From contig JAIGNY010003060.1 in the NCBI GenBank assembly GCA_020152595.1, positions 278,501 to 342,500 of the forward strand: 64,000 nucleotides of DNA, written 5' to 3'. The position numbers and the translations under genes are program-made. Numbering within the stretch: the first letter of the stretch is position 1; each line of letters starts with the position of its first letter. Source of the stretch: Chiridota heheva. Lineage: Eukaryota; Echinodermata; Holothuroidea; Apodida; Chiridotidae. This document shows, one piece after another, positions 1 through 12,190 of this stretch. Under the pieces are notes generated by a model. The model was given only the letters and a program-made list of their open reading frames with translations, was not told the origin of the DNA and ran no database searches.

Positions 1-191
1 TCACAAAATTTAAATAAAATTTGCATGATTGATTATAATTAGACCTTAGTATTCAAAGATGGTTCATTTCTAACTGATTTTTATGAAACTTTCTGTTAGT
101 GTTGGTCTTTATCATTTGCTACAAATATTCTTCTTCAATCGATCTTCATATTCTTTTAAACTGAAGATGATCCAGCAGTTTTGAAAAGTCT

Positions 192-334
192 GCACCAAGG
201 TGTTAATGAGATGCACCATGGTGTTAATGAGGAGCACCATGGTGTTAATGAGATGCACCATGGTGTTAATGAGATGCACCATGGTGTTAATGAGGAGCAC
301 CATGGTGTTAATGAGATGCATCATGGTATGAATA
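192..334 (+). repeat. 21-bp minisatellite, about 7 copies
   Basis: A 21-bp unit (CACCATGGTGTTAATGAGAT plus one base) is repeated about seven times, with the last triplet alternating ATG/GAG. Because 21 is a multiple of 3 it stays open in several frames and encodes a repeated HHGVNEM-like heptapeptide. No splice context or homology supports coding, so I read it as intronic minisatellite of the Derlin-1 gene. Confidence 0.85.
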
Positions 335-531
335 AGATTCCCAAATTTTGTCAAAAGAATTTGTAGGCTTGGTTACAGTTCACCATATTCATATTTTTTC
401 ATATCACTAATTTACATTGTTTAAAGTCTATGGAAACCATTATCATTCTCACTTGAAAGTCTTCAAAACTTGAAGGAAAAAAAACATTATTTCATTTCTG
501 TGAAAATATACAAATCAAATTACAAAGTGTA

Positions 532-1365
532 CTTTTTGGTTCTGATGCGATAGCATAAGGAACCTATGTAGTCATGCAAGCGTGTTTATTTATGTATGTA
601 TGTATGTGTGTGGACTTGTAGACACAATATCTCAAAAACGTGTGGTGGATGTATGTCATGCTTGATATATGTATGTGTTGTTGTCTGTAGATTATCCCTA
701 TTGTTTTGGTACTGATTTTGTTAATATTATTTAGTAGGCGGGGCTAAGTGTAAAAGTCTGATAACAAGCTTGTAAACATGGTATCTCAAGAACTGTGCAG
801 TGGATTTATGTCATACATGGTATATGGATGTGCTGTTTGTAGATGAGCCCTATTGATTTTGCTGCTGATGTCATGAATATTGATTAGTAGGCGGGGTTTA
901 ATGTAAAATTCTGTTAACAAGTTTGTAAACACGATATCTCAGGAACAGTGAGGTGGATTTATGTCATACTTGATATATAGATGTGTTGTGGTCTAGATGA
1001 TCCCTATTGCATATATCATGAATATTAATCAGTAGGTGGGGCTAAATGTAAAATTATGTTACCCTGCTTAAAAACACAATATCTCAAGATCATTAAGATG
1101 GATTTATGCTATACTTGGTATATGTGTGTGTTGTGGTCTGCAGATGATCCTATAGTTTTTGGTGCTGATGTCATAAATATTAATGAGAAGGTGGAACTAA
1201 CTGTAAAATTCTGTTTATGCTTATATTTCCACAAACCCATGTCAGATTTAAATTTAAACTTGGTTGGTATGATGCTGTTGATAACAGCAAGGATGATACA
1301 GGATACCATAGAATGTTGAGTTGTTGACTTCATTATTATTCATGTCAGGCGGAGCCAAATACAAT
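532..1365 (+). mobile_element. Family-1 modular repeat, copy 1 (Helentron/HINE-like, non-autonomous)
   Basis: It begins ACTTTTTGGTTCTGATGCG and continues into a near-palindrome ending GGAACCTATG. Modules of roughly 160 bp follow, each with 'TGTAAACACGATATCTCAAG', then a 'GATGTCATGAATATTAAT' segment, then 'AGTAGGCGGGGCT'. At least four diverged modules are visible, and the right end decays around 1365. Copies lie at 7900-12945 and, inverted, at 37565-38820. There is no coding capacity. Confidence 0.65.
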
Positions 1366-1490
1366 TTGTCATTAGTTGGTGTGATTGTGGCTTTTAGCTT
1401 TAGGCAAAACCTTAACACTTAAACAAGAAACAAAATAAACACAAATTACATGTTCCAGTATGATAAATAAACTAAACATGTAAGAACACA

Positions 1491-1634
1491 ACATTTAAAG
1501 ATATATGTTAAAAAACAGGAAAATTGCTTCTATTTCAAAGTTAGCATCGGAACCACGTGGGTTCAACATTTAAAGATATCTGGTAAAAACAGAAAAATTG
1601 CTTCTGAACCAAAGTTAGCATCAGAACCACGTGG
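1491..1634. repeat. Two-copy direct repeat (~75 bp), each ending in CCACGTGG
   Basis: 'ACATTTAAAGATAT' starts at 1491 and again at about 1565. Each copy runs for about 70 bp and ends with GAACCACGTGG, a perfect palindromic E-box. The duplication lies about 125 bp upstream of the penultimate Derlin-1 exon, inside the intron. Confidence 0.7.
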
Positions 1635-1759
1635 TATTGCTTTAAAGGATTAGGTCTAAAATGACAAGAAGTTGTAAGATGATATTTGATATTTTTCACT
1701 GCTTTTGTATTGCTTTATTGACTTTTAAAAAAAAACCATTTAAATATTTCTCTTTGCAG

Positions 1760-1870
1760 AGGCCTGGCAGAGATAATTGGTATCATTGTAGGCCATCTGT
1801 ATTTCTTTCTTATGTTCAAGTATCCTCAGGACTTTGGCGGTGCTTCCTTCCTCACCACCCCTGCTATACT
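1760..1870 (+). CDS. DERL1: Derlin-1 penultimate coding exon
   Basis: This 111-bp exon lies between TCTCTTTGCAG (acceptor) and GTAAGTG (donor). It encodes GLAEIIGIIVGHLYFFLMF, then KYPQDFGGASF. The segment aligns with the sixth membrane helix and following loop of animal Derlin-1, with the GHLYFFLMF core unchanged. Confidence 0.93.
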
Positions 1871-4746
1871 GTAAGTGCTTCACCATCTTAAGTGTTTTTT
1901 TTTAGGGTGGTAAAGGCAAATAGATGTGTTTGTGCAGAGCTGCATATAAATCTGTTGGATACATTCTATAAGTTTTAGGGATTCCCCTGAGTGAAGCTCC
2001 CAATTAAATGCATCCTCTATATATATACTTAACATAAGAATAATTGATTTCATAATTATGTAATGGGAATACTGAATTTGATCAAGCATGTACATCCCAT
2101 ATGTATGTTGGAAGATAAATGAAAAAACATAATTTTGATGTTCTGTTAATTAGATGACAAATTGATTGCACAAATGTATTTCAAAGTGACGAGTGAATCT
2201 AATTCATTAATGCATTACCATATAATTAAATCCATGATAATTTCATGCATTTTTCATCGGAAATTTTGTTTTAAAACTTTTTCAAAACTGGTTACTAGGT
2301 TCTCAATACCTAGAATTCCAAATTAGTCTTCATATTTTACAAATCACTGATACAGAAGTAATTCTACAAATATTTATAGATAGTGTTAAATACCAAGTTC
2401 ATACTTCCCCTCCATCAAGTGGGGACTGGTGCCAATGCTTGGGGAACAGCACCCATTCCCATTGAACCCAACCCCCACCCATTCCCATTGATTCCTCCCC
2501 ATCCTTTCCCATTGAAGCTTACAAGTTTAAGCAAGTATTGTTAATCAAAAACATTCAAGGCAAAATGAATTTCCAAATTGTGTTTTATTTTAGTCCTGCC
2601 TAAAAGTGAAGTGAAGTGGAGGAGGTCCCTCTGACCCCCATGAATTATGACCCCCCAGTGAAAGACTATATTTATCCTCCTTCTTGGTCCTCTCCTCTTT
2701 AGAATCCATACTGGTTAAGCATTGTCCAGCCCTGGTTCCTGTTCCTTATTATAGCAACCTTTTATTTATCCTCCTTCTTGGTCCTCTCCTCTTTAGAATC
2801 CATACTGGTTAAGCATTGTCCAGCTCTGGTTCCTGTTCCTTATTATAGCAACCTTTTATTTATCCTCCTTCTTGGTCCTCTCCTCTTTAGAATCCATACT
2901 GGTTAAGCATTGTCCAGCCCTGGTTCCTGATCCTTATTATAGCAACCTTTTATTTATCCTCCTTCTTGGTCCTCCTCTTTAGAATCCATACTGGTTAAGC
3001 ATTGTCCAGCCCTGGTTCCTGTTCCTTATTATAGCAACCTTTTATTTATCCTCCTCCTTGGTCCTCTCCTCTTTATAATCCATACTGGTTAAGCATTGTC
3101 CAGCTCTGGTTCCTGTTCCTTATTATAGCAACCTTTTATTTATCCTCCTTCTTGGTCCTCTCCTCTTTAGAATCCATACTGGTTAAGCATTGTCCAGCCC
3201 TGGTTCCTGTTCCTTATTATAGCAACCTTTTATTTATCCTCCTTCTTGGTCCTCTCCTCTTTAGAATCCATACTGGTTAAGCATTGTCCAGCCCTGGTTC
3301 CTGATCCTTATTATAGCAACCTTTTATTTATCCTCCTTCTTGGTCCTCTCCTCTTTAGAATCCATACTGGTTAAGCATTGTCCAGCCCTGGTTCCTGATC
3401 CTTATTATAGCAACCTTTTATTTATCCTCCTTCTTGGTCCCCTCCTCTTTAGAATCCATACTGGTTAAGCATTGTCCAGCCCTGGTTCCTGTTCCTTATT
3501 ATAGCAACCTTTTATTTATCCTCCTCCTTGGTCCTCTCCTCTTTAGAATCCATACTGGTTAAGCATTGTCCAGCCCTGGTTCCTGTTCCTTATTATAGCA
3601 ACCTTTTATTTATCCTCCTTCTTGGTCCTCTCCTCTTTAGAATCCATACTGGTTAAGCATTGTCCAGATCTGGTTCCTGTTCCTTATTATAGCAACCTTT
3701 TATTTATCCTCCTTCTTGGTCCTCTCCTCTTTAGAATCCATACTGGTTAAGCATTGTCCAGCTCTGGTTCCTGTTCCTTATTATAGCAACCTTTTATTTA
3801 TCCTCCTTCTTGGTCCTCTCCTCTTTAGAATCCATACTGGTTAAGCATTGTCCAGCCCTGGTTCCTGTTCCTTATTATAGCAACCTTTTATTTATCCTCC
3901 TTCTTGGTCCTCTCCTCTTTAGAATCCATACTGGTTAAGCATTGTCCAGCCCTGGTTCCTGTTCCTTATTATAGCAACCTTTTATTTATCCTCCTTCTTG
4001 GTCCTCTCCTCTTTAGAATCCATACTGGTTAAGCATTGTCCAGCTCTGGTTCCTGTTCCTTATTATAGCAACCTTTTATTTATCCTCCTTCTTGGTCTCT
4101 CCTCTTTAGAATCCATACTGGTTAAGCATTGTCCAGCCCTGGTTCCTGTTCCTTATTATAGCAACCTTTTATTTATCCTCCTTCTTGGTTCTCTCCTCTT
4201 TAGAATCCATACTGGTTAAGCATTGTCCAGCCCTGGTTCCTGTTCCTTATTATAGCAACCTTTTATTTATCCTCCTTCTTGGTCATCTCCTCTTTAGAAT
4301 CCATACTGGTTAAGCATTGTCCAGCCCTGGTTCCTGATCCTTATTATAGCAACCTTTTGAGCTATATTTTGAACCCTACTTGGTAGGCAATTTGTTTGTT
4401 TCAATAATCATAGTTTTAAACCAAAGATTAGGAAAGGGCCTGACTCATGATTTTTAAAATGTTAAATATTTGCCATAGTCATATATATCTTCATATGCCT
4501 CACTATTACTCTAAGAGTTTTAATTTGAAATTCAATTATGTTTCCAAAGAATTTCAGTCTTTTTTGTTTTCGGTTTCTGTAAATTGTAATCATTTTTCTA
4601 TCCTCAATAGGTACAAGTACTTGCCAAATCGCCAGGGTGGTATATCAGGATTTGGCCAGGCTCCTTCCAGCAGACGAAGACCAGCTGAGAATAATGATGG
4701 GGGTGGCAGGCATGATTGGGGGCAAGGAAACCCGCTTGGACAATGA
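1760..4746 (+). CDS. DERL1: Derlin-1, 3' part (last two coding exons; gene enters from the left edge)
   Basis: Derlin-1 is a multi-spanning rhomboid-like pseudoprotease of the ER membrane. It works in ER-associated degradation, forming part of the retrotranslocation path and recruiting p97/VCP. Two exons, 1760-1870 and 4611-4746, join in frame (CT|G) and encode the end of the protein. The first holds the last membrane segment (IIGIIVGHLYFFLMF) followed by YPQDFGG. The second gives YKYLPNRQGG, then GFGQAP, and a glycine-rich acidic-basic tail ending in WGQGNPLG. That tail matches the family's C-terminal SHP box, the p97-binding motif. Acceptor TTTGCAG and donor GTAAGT bound the first exon; CAATAG precedes the second; TGA is at 4744-4746. 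The exon at 1760 starts with the third base of a split codon, and the exon that should precede it is not in 1-1759. The 2.7-kb intron is mostly satellite. Convergent with ADCK5 downstream. Confidence 0.93.
2670..4357. repeat. 94-bp satellite array, about 18 copies, in the last Derlin-1 intron
   Basis: The 94-bp unit starts TTTATTTATCCTCCTTCTTG and contains 'GAATCCATACTGGTTAAG' and 'CCTTATTATAGCAACCT'. About 18 head-to-tail copies differ by only a few substitutions or 1-2 bp indels, which implies recent or ongoing homogenisation. Each unit is pyrimidine-rich on the + strand and includes CTCTTTAG, which resembles a splice acceptor. The last copy ends about 250 bp before the true acceptor of the terminal exon. 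Confidence 0.95.
4611..4746 (+). CDS. DERL1: Derlin-1 terminal coding exon with SHP box
   Basis: After TTTTTCTATCCTCAATAG the exon completes the split Leu codon and encodes YKYLPNRQGGISGFGQAPSS, a basic RRR stretch, a GGG-rich linker and WGQGNPLGQ before TGA. The last block is the p97-binding SHP-type motif expected at the Derlin-1 C-terminus. Confidence 0.93.
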
Positions 4747-4853
4747 ATATTTATGTAATCTATTCATTTACTGAATATTCAGTAAGGAGTGTTATTCTCA
4801 GTACCTATGATGTCATCTTTGGTAATAGGTTTGTTCTATTTGTGCTAAGAGGA

Positions 4854-4859
4854 AATAAA
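4854..4859 (+). terminator. Candidate poly(A) signal of Derlin-1
   Basis: AATAAA occurs 107 bp after the stop codon, in AGGAAATAAAAAGG. Other AATAAA copies lie further on (for example near 5338), so the site in use cannot be decided from sequence alone. Confidence 0.4.
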
Positions 4860-6985
4860 AAGGTTCACCTATTCCCGATTTGGTAACAACGAAAAGTTTT
4901 TTCCACTTCCTGATGCATTTTGGGGAAAAAACAAAATGAACAAATCTATGGGCTTTGCAGTAAGTGGTGATTAAACAAAACCAGGTGAAAAATACTTGCT
5001 ATTATTCATCCAGAACAGTGAAATCTTAAAATACTTTTGTTATTGTGTAGAATTTATTGTAATTAGCATTCTGACCTAATATCAGCTGTTGTTTATGAAG
5101 TAAACTGAATTCAAAAGCAATAGCATGTTTTTTAGAACATTTCTTTTGTAAGTCTGAAATATTTCTTTGCATTCTGTTGTAACTGTTTGCTCTTTGTCAA
5201 AACAACCTGATAAAAAACACAAGAAGAAATAATTCACTTGAAACATTGATTGAGTGAAGAAATATTCATGGACAATGTGCTCCTTTGTTTGAATTCATTC
5301 CTAAGTTAATCATACATTAGTCATTGCACTGAAAGTAGAATAAAAAAGTTAAGATTTAACAAGGGAGCTGTCATTTTAGAACCAATTTGGGTTTTGTGAC
5401 CCTCCCTCCCCTCCCTTCTAGGTAATTCTGTTTGATTTTCTTTTGATTTTCTTTTGAGATTTCACATTTGAAATCTATATGACAAATTTTCTTTTTTACA
5501 AATCATTAAGAATTTTTGGCCCTTAGACCCCTCCAACCCGACGCCCCCGATTTTCTCAAAATCAGGGGTAATCCACACCATTCAACCCAGAGACTCTTCA
5601 CACTTCATTGACTAGCATTCAGCTATTGTTACACCATACACAACACAGGGTAATCTATACCTTCTTATCTGATAACATCTTCATAGTCTATTCACAGTTC
5701 ACTTGTTAGCAACCAGCTACTATTACACTGTACACAATAGGTCATTCATCTTATGTAGCTTGCTACATAACTGCTGTTCAGTGATACGAATCAGATTAGT
5801 CCTTGGCAGAGCCTTAATAAAAGTATACATTATATGCTTAGGAGGACTTTGTGCAAAACCCATGAATGATTGATAGACCATTCTTCATAAGGATGGTTAT
5901 TTCATCATGTAGCTCACAATTTTTTGCAAATTGTGTTACAGAATATGAGTCGTGAATGTCGGGGGGATTTTGTATTACGAAAGCTCGAATAAAAAATTCA
6001 TAGTTTAATCTGAATTTAATGCCAAATAATTTATACTCAAGGTTAAGATCATAGCTGTGTCATGTGTATAATAGGGCCTACAAGCTTGTTCATTTCTTAA
6101 AAACTGCTATATTAGGATATAAGGGTCATTCATGTATTCTAAAATTTATAAATTGTGAATGACTTGGTGTAATGCTTATTTTGAAAGAAAAATTCATACT
6201 GAAATTCTTCCTTATTGTCATTTTTTAGCTCAACGACGGCTACGTCGTCAAGGTTATAAAGTGGGACAAATCTGTAAACTTGTGTCTCCCATTTTTGCAA
6301 TGTATTTGGGTTTTGGCCAAAAATTTGGCAGTTATTGAAGAGCATGAAAATCTTAATAGAGGGTGTATTTTGTATTGCATTTATTTTGTATTGCATATGT
6401 GCTGATGCGTAAATAATTAGTGCCATGAATACGAAGAACTGCATGCAGCTACAGTATGCTATGCATAGAGGTTCACAATTGTAATGACACCATTCCTGAT
6501 AAGAAATTTGGTAGTTGGTACCACCCTATTCACTTGTCATTTGCAAGTTGCATTGGTTTTGAAGGGTTGCAGAAAAGATGGCACATTCTCCCCTACCTCC
6601 CTCACACTCACCATGGTAATAATCAGTGCCACCAAGATGAGGCCCGGGCCCTGGGAAATCCAAATGTACAAGAGTGTAACTTTTTGTGAGGGGGAGGAGA
6701 GGGGGTGGGGCAACAAAGATAAATGACCATGAATAAAATAAAAAAAGCATAGCCACCAGGGTGAAAACCTCCAGCCAAATCCATGCTTTACATTAGCAAA
6801 ATTGGACTGAGGCCCTAATTTTTTCCCCTGAAATTATTTCGAGATATGAGGGACCCCAAATGTTAGTTTTTCCCATACCTTGCTATTCTCTCGGCGGCCA
6901 TAGTAGGCCTTATAATGATGCCTTTTGAAGATAAAATAAAAACTGATTTATTTCAGACTGAAAATGTTGGGGGGTATGGTGGGTG
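4860..6985. other. Intergenic sequence, no gene seen
   Basis: AT-rich sequence after the likely 3' end of Derlin-1. Open frames around 6139-6760 are short, overlap on both strands, show no domain and have no codon-like pattern. A pyrimidine/purine-biased GC-richer patch lies at 6570-6720. I see no convincing element boundary. Confidence 0.5.
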
Positions 6986-7000
6986 TAGTGGCGTAGCCAG
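6986..7000 (+). mobile_element. Unpaired hAT-like terminal motif
   Basis: TAGTGGCGTAGCCAG matches the inverted-repeat ends of the element at 9072-12438. It is followed by a G-rich tract as in those elements. I found no matching right end nearby, so this is probably a truncated copy. Confidence 0.4.
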
Positions 7001-8337
7001 CATTAAAAAAGTGAGGGGATCCAAGGCCCTAGACCTAAGAATAAGTGTTCACATTTAGCCCACTTCTGAGGGGGAAAATCAATAGTGGTGGGAAATAGGC
7101 TAAGACAAAAATTTATCAAACAAAATATTAGAAGGGAGGGGGGAGAGGGGGAATCCTCTATTTCTCCTCAAATTCCCTCCTGTGTTCAGGTTCTTATTCT
7201 TTATCTTCATAATATTTGAGGTACAATTCAATTTCACACTTACAGAAACATCAAATTTTAATTCACAATGCTTTCTTACTGAAATATGGGATTCAAAGTT
7301 GAAAGGCGTGGTCTGTATGTCTTACTGAATTTGAAGTTTGCATGGGAAGCTGTCTTTGCTGGATGGACCTAGTTATTGGGCCACATGGGAGTTTTGTAAG
7401 AAAATGTTTTTTACTGCTGATACAAAATGATGTTACGACGTAATGATGTTACGACGTAATGATTTAGTCTGAAAATAAGATAAAGTTTTTGTCATGGATG
7501 ATTATATATTCATGATATATGATGATGGTGTTAACTAAATACATTTTTGAAAGGTTGAAAAGGCTAATTCAAACTAGCAGCAATTTTCTGACTCAAAACA
7601 TTTAAAAACAAATGGTCCAGCTTTCTTTTAGCATAGCGCATTACAGCTGTATAGCATACTGTGATATATGTGCTCTATACAGGAAATGGTTTTCACACTT
7701 TAAGTAGGTCATCATTCGATGTAGCGGAGTAATTTTCACATAAACTTCTACAGCCAAGGAGCCAACTTGTGTGGAAGATCCTCGCTAACACTGGTGAAGT
7801 GGCCATTACTGTGTGATTTACTGTGAATCGTTATGATGATACTTGTTTTCTGACTGAATATGAAATAGAACAGAAATGATTAAAAAGCTATAAGAGACAT
7901 TTTTGGTTCCGATGCGATAACATCAGGAACCTATGCGGTCATGATGGCGTGTGTGTGTGTGACGGCCAGTTCGTAAACACGATATCTCAAGAACGGTACA
8001 GTGAATTCATGTCATATGTGATACAGCCCATGGTCCGTAGATGTGCCCTATTGTTTTTGGTGGTGATGTCATGCATATTAATGAGTAGGCAGGGCTTAAT
8101 GTAAAAATCTTGAAATGCTCTTATTTTAATAAGCTTGTATCTGTTTTGTTTCATATTTGGTCCAGTTATGATGTTAGCTAGTGTGTACATGTACATGGTA
8201 TGAAAATGTTGAATTCAATAATTTAATTTAATTAATTTAATTTAATTAATATTAATTTAAATTAATTAATTTAAATTTATTTAATTAATATGCATAGTGG
8301 GCGGGGCTTCATGATATTTGCTTAAAAAAGCTTGTAA

Positions 8338-8850
8338 ACATTATTATGTAGATGCTTATATAGCGCTAATATTGAGAGCAAAACTAAGCGCTTTACATTA
8401 TTGGGTACAAAGGTGTGTTTTCAATTGCTTCTTGAAATTGATAATGTCACTTGCAGATCTGATGTAGACAGGCAGCTCATTCCAGAGAGATGATCCAGTG
8501 ACAGCAAAGTTGTAACGACTAACTTGTTTGCTGCCATACTGTCTCTTTATCAGTGGGCCATTAGAGGCAGACCTAAGTCTGGGATCTAGGACATACAGAT
8601 GAATTAATTCAGACAGATAAATTGGTGCAAGACCATGGAGAATTTTGAAAAGATGAACATAAAGCCTAAACCTATTTCGTGACTGTACTCTGAGCCAATG
8701 CAAATGGGAAATATTAGGAGTAATATGAGATCTTATACCTATGCCAGAGATCAGTCTTGCAGCAGTATTCTGAACAAGTTGAAGTTTGTTTAACAGGCCA
8801 CCTGACAAACCACTCAGTAAACCAGAAGCATAATCAATTCTGCGGATCAC
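8338..8850 (-). mobile_element. CR1/L2/Rex-like LINE, 3' end (C-terminal RT region)
   Basis: A 150-codon open frame on the - strand (8850-8398) encodes the segment after the RT catalytic core: 'RIDYASGLLSGL', 'KLQLVQNTAARLI', 'HITPNISHLHWLRV', then 'FKILHGLAPIYLSELI' and 'SLWNELPVYIRSA'. This is the conserved tail of CR1/L2/Rex-type LINEs. Beyond the stop the 3' end reads through 'AAGCGCTTAG' and 'TATATAGCGC'-like motifs to an ATT-type tail. The copy is 5'-truncated but intact in frame over this part, suggesting it is not very old. It sits inside a family-1 repeat. Confidence 0.85.
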
Positions 8851-9154
8851 CAGTGATATTTAAAGATATGATATCTAAAGAACGATAAGCTGGATTCAGT
8901 CATGTACGGTACATACATGTAGATAGCACATGGTCCGTAGATGTGCTCTATTGATTTGGTGGTGATGTCATGCATATTAATTAGTAGGCAGGGCTTGATG
9001 TAAAAATCTTGAAATGCTCATATTATAACAACCACATATATGTTTGGTTTCATATTTGGTAAAGTTATGATCAGTGGCATAGCCAGAGAGGGAGGGGAGG
9101 GGGGGGGGGATCGCCACCTCCCCAATGATCGCCCCCTTCCCCATTAATATTATC

Positions 9155-9275
9155 CGTAGGTTCAGATTTCAATCCATCGGTTCAGATTGGTGCCGTCGGT
9201 TCAGATTGGTGCAGTCGCTTCAGATTGGTGCCATCAGTTCAGATTGATGCTGTCGGTTTAGATCGATGTTATCGG
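9155..9275 (+). repeat. 19-bp minisatellite, about 6 copies
   Basis: A degenerate GGTTCAGATTGGTGCCGTC unit is repeated about six times inside the hAT-like element. The copies are diverged, with substitutions in most units. Confidence 0.7.
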
Positions 9276-10036
9276 TACACTTGCATCAACTTCATTAATA
9301 TGCGTGCGGTGCAGTAGTCATAGTGTCGGTTGAGATAAGTGCCAAGTGTCCAGTAATCATGTAATAAAATGTTATTTTGACGAGTACTTGATCATAACTA
9401 TGGTAGGCTGTAACTTTAACATAGGGGAGAAGAGCCCCCTAGCTTACAATTTAGCTCTACACCACTATATCCCTCGCACCATGCTATATTCATCCAACTG
9501 ATGAACGACTATGATATAGTAGATGCAGCTTCGCCCAAACCAAGTCGTATTGTCTCCTTCTAACAATGGTAAAAGACAGGTGCATGTAGTGAGCATGTGT
9601 GTGTGTACATGCTATTCCCCTGCATACACAGTCAACCATCGTATCTCACCATGTAATGGACTTAAGTGGGAAATTTCTGAACTTTCAACAAATAAGAGTG
9701 AGTTTTGACTTCCAACCAATAAGTGTGAGTTTTAACTTTTCGTCATTACTATTAAGATTGTATTATATACCTGATCTCATTCTTGACATTCATGTCATAT
9801 CCTTCACAATTAATTTATACCAAGTTTGACAACATTTACACAAGTTTATAGTAAATTATTGTACACCTTTTTCAAAGAGTGACGATAAACCTTATAACCA
9901 TGTACAATTGTAAACAATAAAACATTATATTTCCACATTATGCGTTTTCATGGTTTTGTTTATGGTGTATTATAAGCTCTCTTTGACATGAATTTTGACT
10001 TGTATAATACACCTTCTTACTATGTGTTGTAACATA

Positions 10037-12125
10037 CTTTTTGGTTCGCATGCGTAGCATTATGCAAACCTATGTAATGGCTATTACATCCGTCCAGCCG
10101 GCCGTTCCTGAGATTTCCTCAAAATATTAAAGTTTTTTGAGAATTCCTCAGAAAATGTTAAAGTTTCTTCAGAGTTCTTCAGAAAAAGTTAAAGTTTCTT
10201 CAGATATCATTGTGGAAGGTTAGAATTTCCTTACAAAATGTTTAAGTTTTTTAGAGATACTTAAAATAGGATTGAAGACTAGTTTCCTCAAAAAGTCTAC
10301 AATACATTGGATATTTTCTTAGAAGATAATTGTAAAATGATATAATTTTCCAATTTTCTTCAGAGATCTTCAAGTCTCTCTTGTAGTACTTAAATTTAAA
10401 ATCCTTAAAATTCTTCAAAATATTTGGGCACCAACAAATGTATCAGGCATGATTTTTTAAACTCCACCTTTATTACTGTGCTCATTTGCATAAAGTTGCT
10501 ACAGTATTATGACCTGACCAGACTTATTGGGACATGGATGGGGGGCATGAAGGACATATGATTTAATATTTACCATGTTGTATACACCAAGGGCTATATC
10601 AGGCATAATTATTTGACTCCACCTTTTTTTCTTATTCAACAACTCATTTACATATAAGTTATTATATGAACTGACACTTTTAATACATAGTATGCTCAAT
10701 CAGGGACTGATAGCTAGGATGAGACTTCTCATGAAGCTTATGGGATGTCATGTCAGACATAGGGTGGGATGCCATGTCGGACATAGGGTGGGATGCCGTG
10801 TGGGACATGGGGTGGGATGCCGTGTGGGACATGGGGTGGGATGCCGTGTGGGACATGGGGTGGGATGCCGTGTGGGACATGGGGTGGGATGCCATGTGGA
10901 ACAGGGTGGAATGCCACGTAGGATATGTGGTGGAATGCCATGCAGGATATAGGGTGGATTGCCATGGGATGGAATGTCATGTGGGACATGGGATGTCATG
11001 TAGACATGGCGTCCCACCCCATTTCAAGAAGTCATTTGCATATAAGTTATTTTATGAACTGACATTTCCATACATAGTATACTCAATCAGGGACTGATAG
11101 CTAGGATGAGACTTCTTATGGAGCCTATGGGATGCCATGTGGGACATGGGGTGGGATGCCATGTGGGACATGGAATGGGATGCCATGTGGGACATGGAAT
11201 GGGATGCCATGTGGGACATGGGATGGGATGCCATGTGGAACAGAGTAGAATGCCATGTGTGACATGTTGGGATGCCATGAGTAACACAGTGTGACAGGTT
11301 GGGATGCCATGTGTGACATAAGGTAGGATGCCATGTGTGACATAAGGTAGGATGCCATAAGGTAGGATGCCATGTGTGACATAGGGTAGGAGGCTATGTG
11401 GGACATAGGGTAGGAGGCCATGGGATGTGGGACATGGGATGTGATGCCATGTGGGACATTAAGTAGGATGTCATTGGGACATTAGGAGGGATACAATGTG
11501 GAACATATGGTGGGATGCTATATGGAACATCAGGTGGGAAACCACTGATGCAGGACACAGGGAGGGATGCCATGTGGGACAGGGATAGATGTCATGTGGT
11601 ACATATAGTTGGATTAATGTGCGACATACATGTAGGATGGGATCCATGTGGGTCATAGCATGGGATGCAATGTGGGACATATGGTGGAATGCCATGTGGG
11701 ACATATGGTGGAATGCCATGTGAGACACTGTATGGTGGTTTGCCATGTGGAGACATATGGTGGAATGACATGTGGGACAAGGCATGGGATGTCATGTGGG
11801 TCACGAGGTGGGATGTCATTTGGTACATGGGATGTGGGACATAGGGTGGAATGCCATGTGGGTCATAGGATGGGATGCCCTGTGGGACATATGATGGAAT
11901 GCCACGTGGGACATCATGCGGGACATGGAGTGGGATACCATGTGGAAGATATGGTGGAATGCCATGGGATGGGATGTCATGTGGGACATGGGGTGGATGC
12001 CATGTGGGACATGGGATGCCATGTGGGACTTTGTGTGAGATGCCATTTTTATAATTGGCCGGGTCATATAATATGGGTGTCAATTTGCATGGGCATGCGA
12101 GCCATGACGGTATTTACCGCTCTAG
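10037..12125 (+). mobile_element. Helentron-associated (HINE/DINE-like) element, copy 1
   Basis: The 5' end is CTTTTTGGTTCGCATGC. The 3' side carries the inverted counterpart GCATGCGAGCC, then the hairpin ACGGTATTTACCGC, then TCTAG followed by TT. The interior has a long 24-bp minisatellite. A second copy in the opposite orientation (27194-29096) ends at the same CTAG|TT. A 5' subterminal inverted repeat pairing with one just before a 3' hairpin, plus internal tandem repeats, is the layout described for non-autonomous Helentrons. A block of about 105 bp (10636-10745) is duplicated at 11027-11135, so the minisatellite has two sections. Confidence 0.65.
10738..12050 (+). repeat. 24-bp minisatellite core of HINE-like copy 1
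   Basis: The unit GGGATGCCATGTGGGACATG plus GGGT is repeated about 50 times with increasing divergence to the right. It is interrupted at 11000-11135 by a duplicated copy of the left flank. Several frames stay open through it (24 is divisible by 3) and give repetitive His/Met/Pro or Gly/Trp peptides, which are not genes. Confidence 0.9.
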
Positions 12126-12190
12126 TTGCTTTTGAAATGTCAATTTTGCGAGCGCTTTCGGGGGTTTCACTCCTAAACCTCTACCAGGGC

